Positions 1 through 7,692 of a stretch of DNA of 19,982 nucleotides are shown piece after piece (within the stretch, counting starts at the first letter, position 1; the number at the start of each line of letters is the position of its first letter). The translations under genes and the position numbers were made by a program. The DNA is from Oscillospiraceae bacterium (lineage in GTDB: Bacteria; Bacillota; Clostridia; Oscillospirales; Ruminococcaceae). The stretch covers positions 1-19,982 of the forward strand of contig JAITFV010000249.1 in NCBI GenBank assembly GCA_031281115.1, written 5' to 3'. The notes under the pieces are model-generated. The model was not told the origin of the DNA and made no database searches. It saw only the letters and a program-made list of their open reading frames with translations.

Positions 1-50
1 GAATGAAAACAACGTTTTCCCCGTTTCATTCGTATTTTGTTTTAAACTTC
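1..50 (-). repeat. Junction hairpin repeat, copy R1 (cut by window edge)
   Basis: This copy follows pknB and matches copy R2 (10609-10658) at about 43 of 50 positions. It has the same central block, which reads AACGGGGAAA on the minus strand. It includes the last two codons and the stop codon of pknB (Glu-Val-stop, 42-50). The half that in the other copies leads into the Shine-Dalgarno site of the next gene lies outside the window. The match is seen directly; the function is unknown. Confidence 0.75.
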
Positions 51-2237
51 TTCACCACCGTCATAAGGCTCCGGTTCGGGATAAGGTTCGGGGTCGGGGT
101 ATGGCTCGGGGTCGGGCGGCGCCGGGTCGGGGTCAGTGTCGGCAGGTACGCTTAACTGCGTGAAAATTGTTTCGTTAAGCATAACCCGGCGGTGCGACGG
201 TGTTTCGTCGGTAAAATCCACTTCATATTCACAGAATTGCAGCCTTCTGCCGGTTTCAACAGAAGTGATGAAGATTACAAAGCTGTATGTTTCCGAACCC
301 TCAACCTCCCATAAAATCTGTTTATTAAGCCCGATGTTCTGTATTACTCCGGAATTATCCTGCCGTATGCCGTCAGTATAATACTCAAACATATAATCGC
401 CCGTAAGCCTGTCGCCGATATTATGCAGAATCGTGAATGTTTTCGGCGGCGCCGGCCCGAGGCTCACTACTATCTCAATAGTATCAAACATAGGCATACT
501 CACCATCGGGAGCGGGTTTTGACTTATTACCGTACCTTCTTCAACCGTATCGCTGTATTCTTCCTCGAAAATAGGAATCACATCAAAGAAATTCGCACGT
601 TCTTCCGCTTGCTGATGAGTAAGACCGATGAGGTCGGGGGCTTGCGTCATCTCGTTTCCGCCGCCAAAGCTGACCCACACCGTAATCCGCGTATCAAGCG
701 GAATCATCGCACCTGCCGTTGGGTCTGTGCGGATTACAAACCCTGCGGGAACGTGAGCGCTTTCCTCGTTTCTGATGCTGATATTTGCATCATTGAAGCC
801 CTGCCTCCGAAGCCGCGCCCGAACCTCGTCTATATGATGCACGCCGCCCTCGTAGTTATTAAGTTCAACCCGCTGCGGTCCCATGCTTACCCAAATATCA
901 ATCCTGTGTCCTGTCCTCACGTCTCTGCCGGCAAGTATGCTCTGCCGCATTACTTGCCCTCTGTCATACTCAGCCGACCACTCCTGAATGGCATTGAAAT
1001 TTAATTCAGGATACTGCGCTACAACGGCATCGTAATCCATTCCGACAAGCGGCGGCATCTTGATTTCATCGCCTCCGCCCTGTTGTATTTGTTCAAAGCC
1101 GGAGGTGACAATCGTGTATATAAGCCATGCTGCCATAATCACGACCACCGAAGCCGTCGCGAACAGAATCGCAAGCAGCGGTGAACGTCGCTCTATAACC
1201 TCATCATAATAATCATCGTCATCGTAATCATCCTCGTATTCATCGCGCTGATTCCTCGGGATGTCCTGTGTATCCGTTTCTTCTTTCTTTTTCTTCGGAT
1301 TTATAGGTGAAGGCGTCATACCGAGATTAAGCGGAGAAGTCGCAGGTTTGTCAAAGTATTTAATTTTTTGGTCGTCTGTCGAAAAATATTTATATTCAAA
1401 AACTATGCTCGGGTTTTTCTTAAATTCTTCTATATCGGTAATAAGTTCACCCGCTGTCTGGTAGCGCTTTGCGGGTTCTTTCTGCATTGCTTTCAGCGTG
1501 ATTTCCTCTAAGCCGTCGGGAATAGAGCTGTTAATATCTTTAGGCTTTTTCGGCTGCGCCTGCATATGCATCAACGCAATTGAAACAGGATTATCACCGT
1601 CGAACGGCTTTCTGCCGGTCAGCATTTCAAACATCATTACACCGACCGAGTAAATATCGCTCTTCTCGTCGGTGGCTTCGCCCTTCGCTTGTTCGGGGCT
1701 GATATAATGCACCGAGCCTATTGCTTTCTCGGAAATAGTCTTGTCCGTTTCGCGGTTAAACCGTGCGATTCCGAAATCCATCACCTTAATTGTGCCGTCG
1801 GACAGAAGCATGACGTTCTGCGATTTTATGTCGCGGTGAACAATACCGCGGTCGTGCGCGTGTTGCAGTGCGCGCAGAATCTGCGTGACAAAGTGCAGAG
1901 CATCGCGCCATTTTAAAACGCCCTGACGTTCAATATATTCCGTGAGCGTTATGCCGTCGATGTACTCCATTACAATAAATTGCACTTTTTCATTAAAACC
2001 GACATCGAAAATCTTCACAATATTCGGATGCGAAAGCAATGCAATCGCCTTGCTCTCGTTTCTGAAACGGCGCAGAAAATCCTCGCTCTCGGCAAGCTCG
2101 TTCTTAAGGATTTTAGCGGCGACAATCTTGTCTTCAACCATATCACGCGCCTTATAAATATCAGCCATTCCGCCGACGCCGATGAGTTCAAGAAGCTCAT
2201 ATCTCCCGTCTAATCTTTTTCCGATGTTGTTATCCAT
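42..2237 (-). CDS. pknB: Membrane Ser/Thr protein kinase with PASTA domains
   Basis: This is a PknB/PrkC/Stk1-type Ser/Thr kinase that senses peptidoglycan fragments outside the cell and phosphorylates cytoplasmic targets. Visible motifs in the 731-residue product are a Gly-rich loop (20-25), Lys42, Glu61, HRD at 134-136, DFG at 154-156 and SPE at 180-182. A juxtamembrane stretch follows with a very acidic patch (332-346). One membrane segment lies at about 354-377. Three PASTA-like repeats span roughly 395-600; the second is divergent. After them come about 90 residues of unrecognised, probably beta-rich sequence and a Pro/Glu/Asp/Tyr-rich tail of repeated PDPEPYP-like units. The start at 2237 was chosen because AAAGGA lies 9 nt upstream; an ATG three codons earlier abuts that site. 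The gene follows the PP2C phosphatase gene prpC, its usual partner. Family assignment is firm; substrates are unknown. Confidence 0.95.
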   Translation of the reverse strand: MDNNIGKRLDGRYELLELIGVGGMADIYKARDMVEDKIVAAKILKNELAESEDFLRRFRNESKAIALLSHPNIVKIFDVGFNEKVQFIVMEYIDGITLTEYIERQGVLKWRDALHFVTQILRALQHAHDRGIVHRDIKSQNVMLLSDGTIKVMDFGIARFNRETDKTISEKAIGSVHYISPEQAKGEATDEKSDIYSVGVMMFEMLTGRKPFDGDNPVSIALMHMQAQPKKPKDINSSIPDGLEEITLKAMQKEPAKRYQTAGELITDIEEFKKNPSIVFEYKYFSTDDQKIKYFDKPATSPLNLGMTPSPINPKKKKEETDTQDIPRNQRDEYEDDYDDDDYYDEVIERRSPLLAILFATASVVVIMAAWLIYTIVTSGFEQIQQGGGDEIKMPPLVGMDYDAVVAQYPELNFNAIQEWSAEYDRGQVMRQSILAGRDVRTGHRIDIWVSMGPQRVELNNYEGGVHHIDEVRARLRRQGFNDANISIRNEESAHVPAGFVIRTDPTAGAMIPLDTRITVWVSFGGGNEMTQAPDLIGLTHQQAEERANFFDVIPIFEEEYSDTVEEGTVISQNPLPMVSMPMFDTIEIVVSLGPAPPKTFTILHNIGDRLTGDYMFEYYTDGIRQDNSGVIQNIGLNKQILWEVEGSETYSFVIFITSVETGRRLQFCEYEVDFTDETPSHRRVMLNETIFTQLSVPADTDPDPAPPDPEPYPDPEPYPEPEPYDGGEEV

Positions 2238-2265
2238 GCTTTTCATCCTTTTATTTGTTTCTGTG

Positions 2266-2302
2266 GGACACTGATTATGGTGTCCGTTATCGGCAGATGC
2301 CG
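2266..2302 (-). other. Two short hairpins in the prpC-pknB gap
   Basis: The 86-nt gap between prpC and pknB holds two small perfect inverted repeats: GGACAC/GTGTCC (2266-2271 with 2280-2285, 8-nt loop) and CGGCA/TGCCG (2291-2295 with 2298-2302). Neither is followed by a T-run, so they are not an obvious terminator. They could modulate pknB translation or mRNA stability, or be chance. Confidence 0.35.
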
Positions 2303-2323
2303 TGAACAGGTTTTAGGTCAGTT

Positions 2324-3055
2324 CTATTTAACCGAAATTACAGCAACAGTTATATTGTCTCGCCCGCCTGTTTCAAGGGCATACTCAACAAGCTTGCCGC
2401 AAATCTTGCCGACAGGGTTGTTTACTATAATTTCAGCAATACTCATGTCCTCGCCGTAAGCGTGAAGTCCGTCTGAGCTTAGCATTAAAATCGAATCCTC
2501 CTGCAGTTCAATTTCGTAATAATCCGGTGTCAGGATAGGCTCAGCCCCAACGGCGCGGGTAAGGCAGTTGCGTTTGGGATGGCTTTTGCCCTCCTCTTCA
2601 GTGATTTCGCCGTCATCAATTAACTTATTTATGTAGGAGTGGTCTTTTGTGATTTGCTGGATATTCTCTCCGAAAACGTGATAAACCCTGCTGTCACCGA
2701 CATTTATAATGTAAGCGCGTTTATCGAAAACAATAGCGCCCACGCAGGTCGTTCCCATGCCGAGCATATTCTGGTCATATTCAGCGATGTCATATACAAG
2801 ATTATTCGCCGCTGTAACCGAAGTAATCAGCAGATTTCGGATTGAATTGCGGTTAAGTTCCGGTCGGAATCCGCGTTTAACGCGCTCGGAAATGAAATTC
2901 ACAGTCGTCTCGCTTGCAAAGCTGCCTGCGTTCTCGCCGCCCATGCCGTCACAAAGCACAACAACAGCCGCACCACTGTCAAGCAACGCCGCCCAGACCC
3001 TGTCCTGATTTTCCGACCTTCTCTTACCTATGTCCGTTTTTGAAAATACTTTCAT
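2324..3055 (-). CDS. prpC: PP2C-family protein Ser/Thr phosphatase
   Basis: This metal-dependent (PPM/PP2C) phosphatase removes phosphate from targets of the adjacent PASTA kinase and from the kinase itself. The 243-residue product has the usual length for bacterial PrpC/Stp. It shows the N-terminal SENQD metal motif, DGMGG, GDSRVY, a late SSDGLH segment and GGRDNITV near the C-terminus, which together supply the Asp residues of the two-metal centre. The ATG at 3055 has AAAGG 8-9 nt upstream. The stop is TAG. A sigma-A-type promoter lies just upstream (3072-3099), so prpC-pknB may be expressed apart from the genes before it. Confidence is very high from motif content and from the pairing with pknB. 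Confidence 0.96.
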   Translation of the reverse strand: MKVFSKTDIGKRRSENQDRVWAALLDSGAAVVVLCDGMGGENAGSFASETTVNFISERVKRGFRPELNRNSIRNLLITSVTAANNLVYDIAEYDQNMLGMGTTCVGAIVFDKRAYIINVGDSRVYHVFGENIQQITKDHSYINKLIDDGEITEEEGKSHPKRNCLTRAVGAEPILTPDYYEIELQEDSILMLSSDGLHAYGEDMSIAEIIVNNPVGKICGKLVEYALETGGRDNITVAVISVK

Positions 3056-3071
3056 AAGCCCTACCTTTACA

Positions 3072-3099
3072 ATTATACTATACTTTTGTGATAAAACAA
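3072..3099 (-). promoter_or_regulatory. Predicted sigma-A promoter for prpC-pknB
   Basis: On the minus strand TTGTTT (3099-3094) and TATAAT (3077-3072) are separated by 16 nt, close to the vegetative consensus. The site lies in the 62-nt gap after rlmN. The expected transcription start would fall only about 10 nt before the prpC start codon, giving a very short leader that still includes the AAAGG site. Confidence 0.6.
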
Positions 3100-3117
3100 G
3101 GGAAAATTGTTTACAAT

Positions 3118-4161
3118 TCAGTTACATTTTGTCATTTTTAAGCTGCTTTCCGTGCTCTCGGCACGAAGCTGCCCGCATGCTGCGTTTATATCCGCGCCGA
3201 GCGTCCGGCGAACGGTGACATTGATACCTGATTGCACTAATCGCTCATAAAAATATTTTATGTTTGCGGGAGCGCGCAGCGCGTGTCCGGTCGGATTCAC
3301 CGGAATCAGATTTAAGTGTGCATGTAATGGTTTTATGAGCTTTGCTAATTTCTCCGCAGTTTCAAGACTATCGTTCACATCTTTAATCAGCGCGTATTCA
3401 AAACTAACGCGTCTGCCTGTTTTTTCGTAATAACTCTTACACGATTTTAAAAGACTCGCTATGTTAAATTTATTATTGACAGGCATTATTTTACTTCTCG
3501 TTTCATCGTCAGCGGCATGGAGCGAAACCGACAAAGTCAGTCCCGGTCTTAACTCGGCAAGCTCGTCAATCTTATCCGCAAGACCGCAGGTAGACAGCGA
3601 AACATGCCGCAGACTCATATTTCTGCCGTTCTTATCGGAAAGAAGCCGCAAAAACTTTATGACATTGTTAAAATTATCAAGCGGTTCGCCGATGCCCATT
3701 AACACTAAACTCCCGACCTGCATATCTGAATTGCGTTCAGTTTCATAAAGTTGCAGAAGCATTTCCGAAGGCTCTAAGTTCCGCACAAAACCGTTCGCGC
3801 CTGAAGCGCAAAAAGCACAGTTCATCTTGCAACCCGCCTGTGTTGAAACGCAAAGGCTGTTCGCATGCTTATATTTCATCAAAACCGTCTCGATATTCTG
3901 GAAATCCGGTAGTTCATATAAATATTTTACAGTATAATCATGCCGAGATACAAGTTTTTTTTCGATATTTAGTCGTTTTATACAAAAATGTTCTGCTAAT
4001 TTTAGCCGAAATTGCTCAGATAAATTAGACATTTCGGAAAAACTAACCGCTCTTTTTACATGAAGCCAGTCAAAAATCTGCTTCGCACGAAACGCAGCTT
4101 CATTTATTTTCGCAATTTCTTCCTGAAGCTCTTCTAATGAGAGTGAAAGTATATCAATCAT
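3118..4161 (-). CDS. rlmN: Dual-specificity 23S rRNA A2503 / tRNA A37 C2-methyltransferase (radical SAM)
   Basis: RlmN makes 2-methyladenosine at A2503 of 23S rRNA and at A37 of some tRNAs by a radical SAM mechanism that passes through a methylated cysteine. The 347-residue product has the CxxxCxxC cluster ligands Cys111, Cys115 and Cys118, a GEPLDN segment of SAM-binding type, and the methyl-carrying Cys at about 329 in an ACGQL context near the C-terminus. It is of normal length. About 15 residues follow the usual CGQL end, slightly more than typical. The start codon overlaps the rsmB stop as ATGA (4158-4161), with no strong Shine-Dalgarno site, so translation is probably coupled. Cfr is the alternative in this fold, but the neighbourhood fits RlmN. 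Confidence 0.95.
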   Translation of the reverse strand: MIDILSLSLEELQEEIAKINEAAFRAKQIFDWLHVKRAVSFSEMSNLSEQFRLKLAEHFCIKRLNIEKKLVSRHDYTVKYLYELPDFQNIETVLMKYKHANSLCVSTQAGCKMNCAFCASGANGFVRNLEPSEMLLQLYETERNSDMQVGSLVLMGIGEPLDNFNNVIKFLRLLSDKNGRNMSLRHVSLSTCGLADKIDELAELRPGLTLSVSLHAADDETRSKIMPVNNKFNIASLLKSCKSYYEKTGRRVSFEYALIKDVNDSLETAEKLAKLIKPLHAHLNLIPVNPTGHALRAPANIKYFYERLVQSGINVTVRRTLGADINAACGQLRAESTESSLKMTKCN

Positions 4162-5489
4162 TGTATTGTCAGCTGCTGCGCTTCGGCTTTTCTCCTGAAT
4201 ACAGCCACGAAAAAGCCGTCGCCGCCCGTGACGTGCGGGAAAAGATTATACCGCGAAGTATCGGGAAACCCCATTCCAATAGGCATAATATAAGGAGAAA
4301 ACTCAGGGTGATTATTTTGAAAATTATCAGCTACAGCCTCATTTTCATCAGGATTGAGCGTACAGGTGGAGTACACTAACGTTCCGTTCGCCTTAACGTA
4401 ATGCGCGGCAGCAGAAAGGATTCTGCGCTGTGTTTCCGGCAGGGTTTCGAGAGCTTTCATCGGTTTATATTTAATTTCGGGTTTGCGGCGGATTACACCC
4501 AGCCCCGAGCACGGAACGTCGCATAATACCACATCAGCCTGCGGAAACTCGGGGTTAAAAACCGCCGCATCATTTTCAACAGCTCTTATAATATCTAATC
4601 CGAGCCGCTTGGCGCCGTTTTCGATTAACGAGAGCTTCCCGCCGTAGAGGTCGCAGGAAATAAGTGTGCCGCGGTTATTCATCATCTGCGCCATCGTGAA
4701 GCTTTTGCCGCCGGGTGCTGCGCAAATGTCTATAACAGTTTGGTTAAAACCCGGACGCGCTAACTTACAGCACAACTGCGATGAAATATCCTGCACATGA
4801 AACATTCCTTTCCGGTAGGCGTCGGAAAGTTCAATGCTTGAATTCACTCGCTCAAGCTCAAGGCAATCATCTAAATACAAGTTCTTTTTAACATCAAATT
4901 TTTCTTTTTTAAGCGCTGCGATTACATCGTCTGCTTGGAATTTAAGCGTATTAACACGCAGATAAACCGGCGGTCGCCCGAATGTGCCTTTCAAGAGTTC
5001 AAGTGCCGTGCCTTCTCCGAAAGCCGCCGTCCATTTTTTAATCAGCCACTTCGGACAGGAATAATTTATTGAAAGCTTCGCTTCGCCTTCGAGGTTCTTG
5101 GTGTCGATTGCTTTCCCGTCACGGATAAAGCTGCGCAGAATTGCATTAACAAAACCTTTGGCGCTTTGGTCAGCTAAGTTCGCCGATTCATTCACAGCGG
5201 CGTTTTCCGGCACGCCGCCCATGAAAAGAAGCTGATAAAATCCCATTCGCAAAATCTGCACGGTTTCGCTCGAAATTGTGTCAAATTCCATCTCGGAATA
5301 CTCGCGAATCAAGTAATCAAGCGTCATTTTCCGCTCAAGAACACCGTAAAACAGCGCGGCGGCAAAACTCTTATCGCGGGGTGTCAGATTATCCCGCGAG
5401 AAAGTGTTGTCTAATATAATGTTGGAATATGCACCGCTTTGCTCCATGCGGCAAAGCAGCTCCAGCACTGTTTTTCTCGATTGTGTCAT
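4158..5489 (-). CDS. rsmB: 16S rRNA m5C967 methyltransferase
   Basis: RsmB (Fmu/Sun) methylates C5 of cytosine 967 in 16S rRNA using SAM. The 443-residue product begins with a NusB-like RNA-binding domain (about 1-135) and ends with a Rossmann methyltransferase domain. Key motifs are DICAAPGGK (254-262, SAM motif I), DVPCSG with Cys327 (release cysteine) and YSTCTL with Cys376 (catalytic nucleophile). An AAGGA site lies about 10 nt before the ATG. It sits 20 nt after the metallopeptidase gene and overlaps rlmN by 4 nt, matching the fmt-rsmB-rlmN-prpC order of Firmicutes. Nothing appears truncated. Confidence 0.95.
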   Translation of the reverse strand: MTQSRKTVLELLCRMEQSGAYSNIILDNTFSRDNLTPRDKSFAAALFYGVLERKMTLDYLIREYSEMEFDTISSETVQILRMGFYQLLFMGGVPENAAVNESANLADQSAKGFVNAILRSFIRDGKAIDTKNLEGEAKLSINYSCPKWLIKKWTAAFGEGTALELLKGTFGRPPVYLRVNTLKFQADDVIAALKKEKFDVKKNLYLDDCLELERVNSSIELSDAYRKGMFHVQDISSQLCCKLARPGFNQTVIDICAAPGGKSFTMAQMMNNRGTLISCDLYGGKLSLIENGAKRLGLDIIRAVENDAAVFNPEFPQADVVLCDVPCSGLGVIRRKPEIKYKPMKALETLPETQRRILSAAAHYVKANGTLVYSTCTLNPDENEAVADNFQNNHPEFSPYIMPIGMGFPDTSRYNLFPHVTGGDGFFVAVFRRKAEAQQLTIQ

Positions 5490-5509
5490 GTTTGGTTTTC
5501 CTTGAATTT

Positions 5510-6244
5510 TTATCGTCTTCTGTTTAAAATTGCTAAAAATCTAATCAGCTGTGCGATTGAAACCATCAGTGCCGCAACATAAGTCATAGCGGCGGCGTTA
5601 AGGATTTTTTTAGCGCCTTTCTGTTCGTTTTGAGCGAGAATATTATGCGAAGCTATGACATTCATGGCTCTTTTCGATGCGTTAAACTCCACAGGCAGCG
5701 TAACGAGCTGAAATACTGCTGCAAGCGTGAAAAAAGCAAGTCCGGCATAAATCATAATTGTCCCGGGCACTAACGGCAGAAAAAAGCCGATTATAATCAA
5801 AAATGACCACGCACGGCTGGCAAAGCTCATGGTAGGAGCAAGAGACGTGCGGATTTTAATCGGTGCGTAGTTTTCCGCGTATTGAATGGCGTGTCCACAT
5901 TCATGTGCGGCAACGCCGATTGCGGCGACAGAATAGCTGCTGTAAGTGCTTTCGGAAAGTCTCACGGTGTTACAGCGTGGGTCATAATGGTCGGTTAATT
6001 TGCCGCGAACAGGTTCAATCGCAACATCATGAAGCCCGTTGCTGTCGAGGATTTTCCGTGCCGCTTCGTGCGCTTGTATGCCGCTTGAGGTACACTTATC
6101 ACGATACCTCCAAAAAGTAAATTTTACATTCAAAGAAGCAAGCAGCGCAAGCCCGAAAGCAATTAAGACTAAATATAATGCACCATCCGGGTCGGTGAAA
6201 AAGTATTCCAAAGTTTTTGATAAATTTTCTGATAAGTTTTCCAT
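5510..6244 (-). CDS. Membrane zinc metallopeptidase, YugP family
   Basis: This is a predicted integral-membrane zinc peptidase of the YugP (neutral zinc metallopeptidase) family; its natural substrate is not established. The 244-residue product has a membrane segment at about 22-40, an HECGH zinc motif at 114-118, a likely third ligand Glu187 in LPVEFNASKRA, and more hydrophobic segments at about 147-165, 166-186 and 219-238. The start at 6244 is supported by a GAGAGAGGAA site about 7 nt upstream, located inside the last codons of fmt. A longer reading frame extends upstream but only runs antisense to nothing useful and overlaps fmt. The gene is inserted between fmt and rsmB, as in many Clostridia, and is separated from fmt by 2 nt. 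Confidence 0.9.
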   Translation of the reverse strand: MENLSENLSKTLEYFFTDPDGALYLVLIAFGLALLASLNVKFTFWRYRDKCTSSGIQAHEAARKILDSNGLHDVAIEPVRGKLTDHYDPRCNTVRLSESTYSSYSVAAIGVAAHECGHAIQYAENYAPIKIRTSLAPTMSFASRAWSFLIIIGFFLPLVPGTIMIYAGLAFFTLAAVFQLVTLPVEFNASKRAMNVIASHNILAQNEQKGAKKILNAAAMTYVAALMVSIAQLIRFLAILNRRR

Positions 6245-6246
6245 AA

Positions 6247-7131
6247 TTATTCCTCTCTCATGCCGCGTAAATATTCTTCCGCGTACATTCTTTTTTTCCC
6301 CTCGGGTCGGATTTCGACAAACTGTAAAAATGCACCGTCCCCGCAGGTAAAACAAAGTTTATTATTTATTATTTCCGTAATCTCGGAAGAAAAAACTTTT
6401 ATTCGTTTTCCGCCAAAAAATGCATATGCTTCACCGCTCAAGCCGCGAATGAAATTGTAAATTTCAACTGCGGATTTGCTCCAATCGATTTGCTTCATTT
6501 CTTTCGTTATCATCGGCGCATAAGTCGCTTCGTCATTATTTTGCACAGTTTTACATTTCATGTATTCGTCGGGGTTTTCCGCATATTTTATTATAAGCCG
6601 CGCACCTATTTCTTTAAGTTCATCGTGCAGTTCCGAGACCGTCATTTTTTCATCTATTTCGCATTTTTCTGCAAGCAGCATCTCGCCTGTATCTATGCCT
6701 GTGTCCATCTGCATAATCGTAATGCCGCTCTCGGTATCACCGTTCATAATACAAAAGTTAATCGGTGCCGCTCCCCGCCAGCGCGGAAGCAAAGAAGCGT
6801 GAATGCAAACGCAGCCATAGTGCGGAATTTCAAGGATTTCACGAGGCAGAATCTGCCCATAAGCCGCGACGATTATTACATCGGGCATAATTTCTTTTAT
6901 AAGTTTAAAACTCTTTTCAGCGTCATCGCCACGCCGCAATGACAGCGGCTGAAAAACGTCTATGTTATGGACAATCGCACATTCTTTTACGGGTGGGAAA
7001 CGAACTTTCTGCCCTCTTCCGCTCGGTTTATCGGGTTGTGTAAAAACAAGCGGAATTTCGTGTCCTGCTTCAAGCAAGGCGCAGAGTGCAGGTACGGCGA
7101 AGTCGGGAGTTCCCATGAAAATTAATCTCAT
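6247..7131 (-). CDS. fmt: Methionyl-tRNA formyltransferase (catalytic Asn replaced by Cys)
   Basis: Fmt transfers a formyl group from 10-formyltetrahydrofolate to Met-tRNAfMet. The 294-residue product is slightly shorter than the usual 310-315, with the deficit in the C-terminal tRNA-binding domain. It begins with the typical MGTPDFAVPAL segment and has SLLPRWRGAAPI (113-124) and a DTG segment (147-149). His111 and Asp147 of the catalytic Asn-His-Asp triad are present, but the Asn position is occupied by Cys109 (codon TGC at 6807-6805) in a GCVCIHAS context. The start has GAAGGTGA 11 nt upstream, in which the def stop codon is embedded, so the two genes are probably translationally coupled. 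The def neighbour supports the Fmt assignment. Confidence 0.93.
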   Translation of the reverse strand: MRLIFMGTPDFAVPALCALLEAGHEIPLVFTQPDKPSGRGQKVRFPPVKECAIVHNIDVFQPLSLRRGDDAEKSFKLIKEIMPDVIIVAAYGQILPREILEIPHYGCVCIHASLLPRWRGAAPINFCIMNGDTESGITIMQMDTGIDTGEMLLAEKCEIDEKMTVSELHDELKEIGARLIIKYAENPDEYMKCKTVQNNDEATYAPMITKEMKQIDWSKSAVEIYNFIRGLSGEAYAFFGGKRIKVFSSEITEIINNKLCFTCGDGAFLQFVEIRPEGKKRMYAEEYLRGMREE

Positions 7132-7141
7132 GCTGTTTGAG

Positions 7142-7678
7142 TCACCTTCTCATTTTCTTCTTTTTTCTTCTCATCTTTTTGCGTCTTTTCGGGCTCTTTT
7201 CCATTTCGGCTTCGGCGTGTTCCTCATCAACCATTTCGTCGGCAATATCGGGGAACATTATGCCGTTGAGATGGTCGATTTCGTGGCAGAATACAATTGC
7301 CAGGAGGTCGGCAGCTTCCTGAAACTGCTCCTTACCGTAACGGTTCATGTACCTTATTTTTACATACTCGGGACGTTCTACGTAACCCCATAATCCCGGG
7401 CAGGAAAGGCAGCCCTCAAGCTCCCGCTGATTGCCCTTAGCCTGCACTATTTCGGGATTAATCAGCTCGATTGCACCATCGCCTTCGTCAAGGTCAATAA
7501 CAATAACTCTGCGAAGAATTCCCAGCTGCACTGCCGCTATTCCCACGCCCTCATGATGTGTCAGTGTTTCGTGCATATCATCGAGTAAAACCCATAATTT
7601 GTCGTCAAATGCGGTTACTTCTCTTGATTTTTTGTTTAGCATTTCATCGGGATAATTAAATACATTTCTCTGTGCCAA
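7142..7678 (-). CDS. def: Peptide deformylase with a basic C-terminal tail
   Basis: Def removes the formyl group from nascent proteins with an Fe2+ or Zn2+ centre. The 178-residue product has motif 1 GVGIAAVQ (44-51; the usual Pro is Val), motif 2 EGCLS with metal ligand Cys90, and motif 3 HEIDH (132-136). The last 30 or so residues are unusual: an acidic stretch (148-160) followed by a run that is almost all Lys and Arg (164-178). The start is TTG, supported by a strong AAAGGAGA site 8-9 nt upstream and by the lack of a nearer ATG. It lies 14 nt after priA and 10 nt before fmt. Confidence 0.95.
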   Translation of the reverse strand: MAQRNVFNYPDEMLNKKSREVTAFDDKLWVLLDDMHETLTHHEGVGIAAVQLGILRRVIVIDLDEGDGAIELINPEIVQAKGNQRELEGCLSCPGLWGYVERPEYVKIRYMNRYGKEQFQEAADLLAIVFCHEIDHLNGIMFPDIADEMVDEEHAEAEMEKSPKRRKKMRRKKKKMRR

Positions 7679-7692
7679 AGCGAGAATCTCCT

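Noticed and set aside
423..1004. 193-codon open frame on the plus strand opposite pknB
   Set aside because: It is antisense to a clear kinase/PASTA gene, has no recognisable domain or good start site, and reflects the codon bias of the real gene.
6245..6355. Upstream extension of the metallopeptidase start into fmt
   Set aside because: The extension lies over the fmt 3' end in another frame and lacks a ribosome-binding site; the start at 6244 has a good one.
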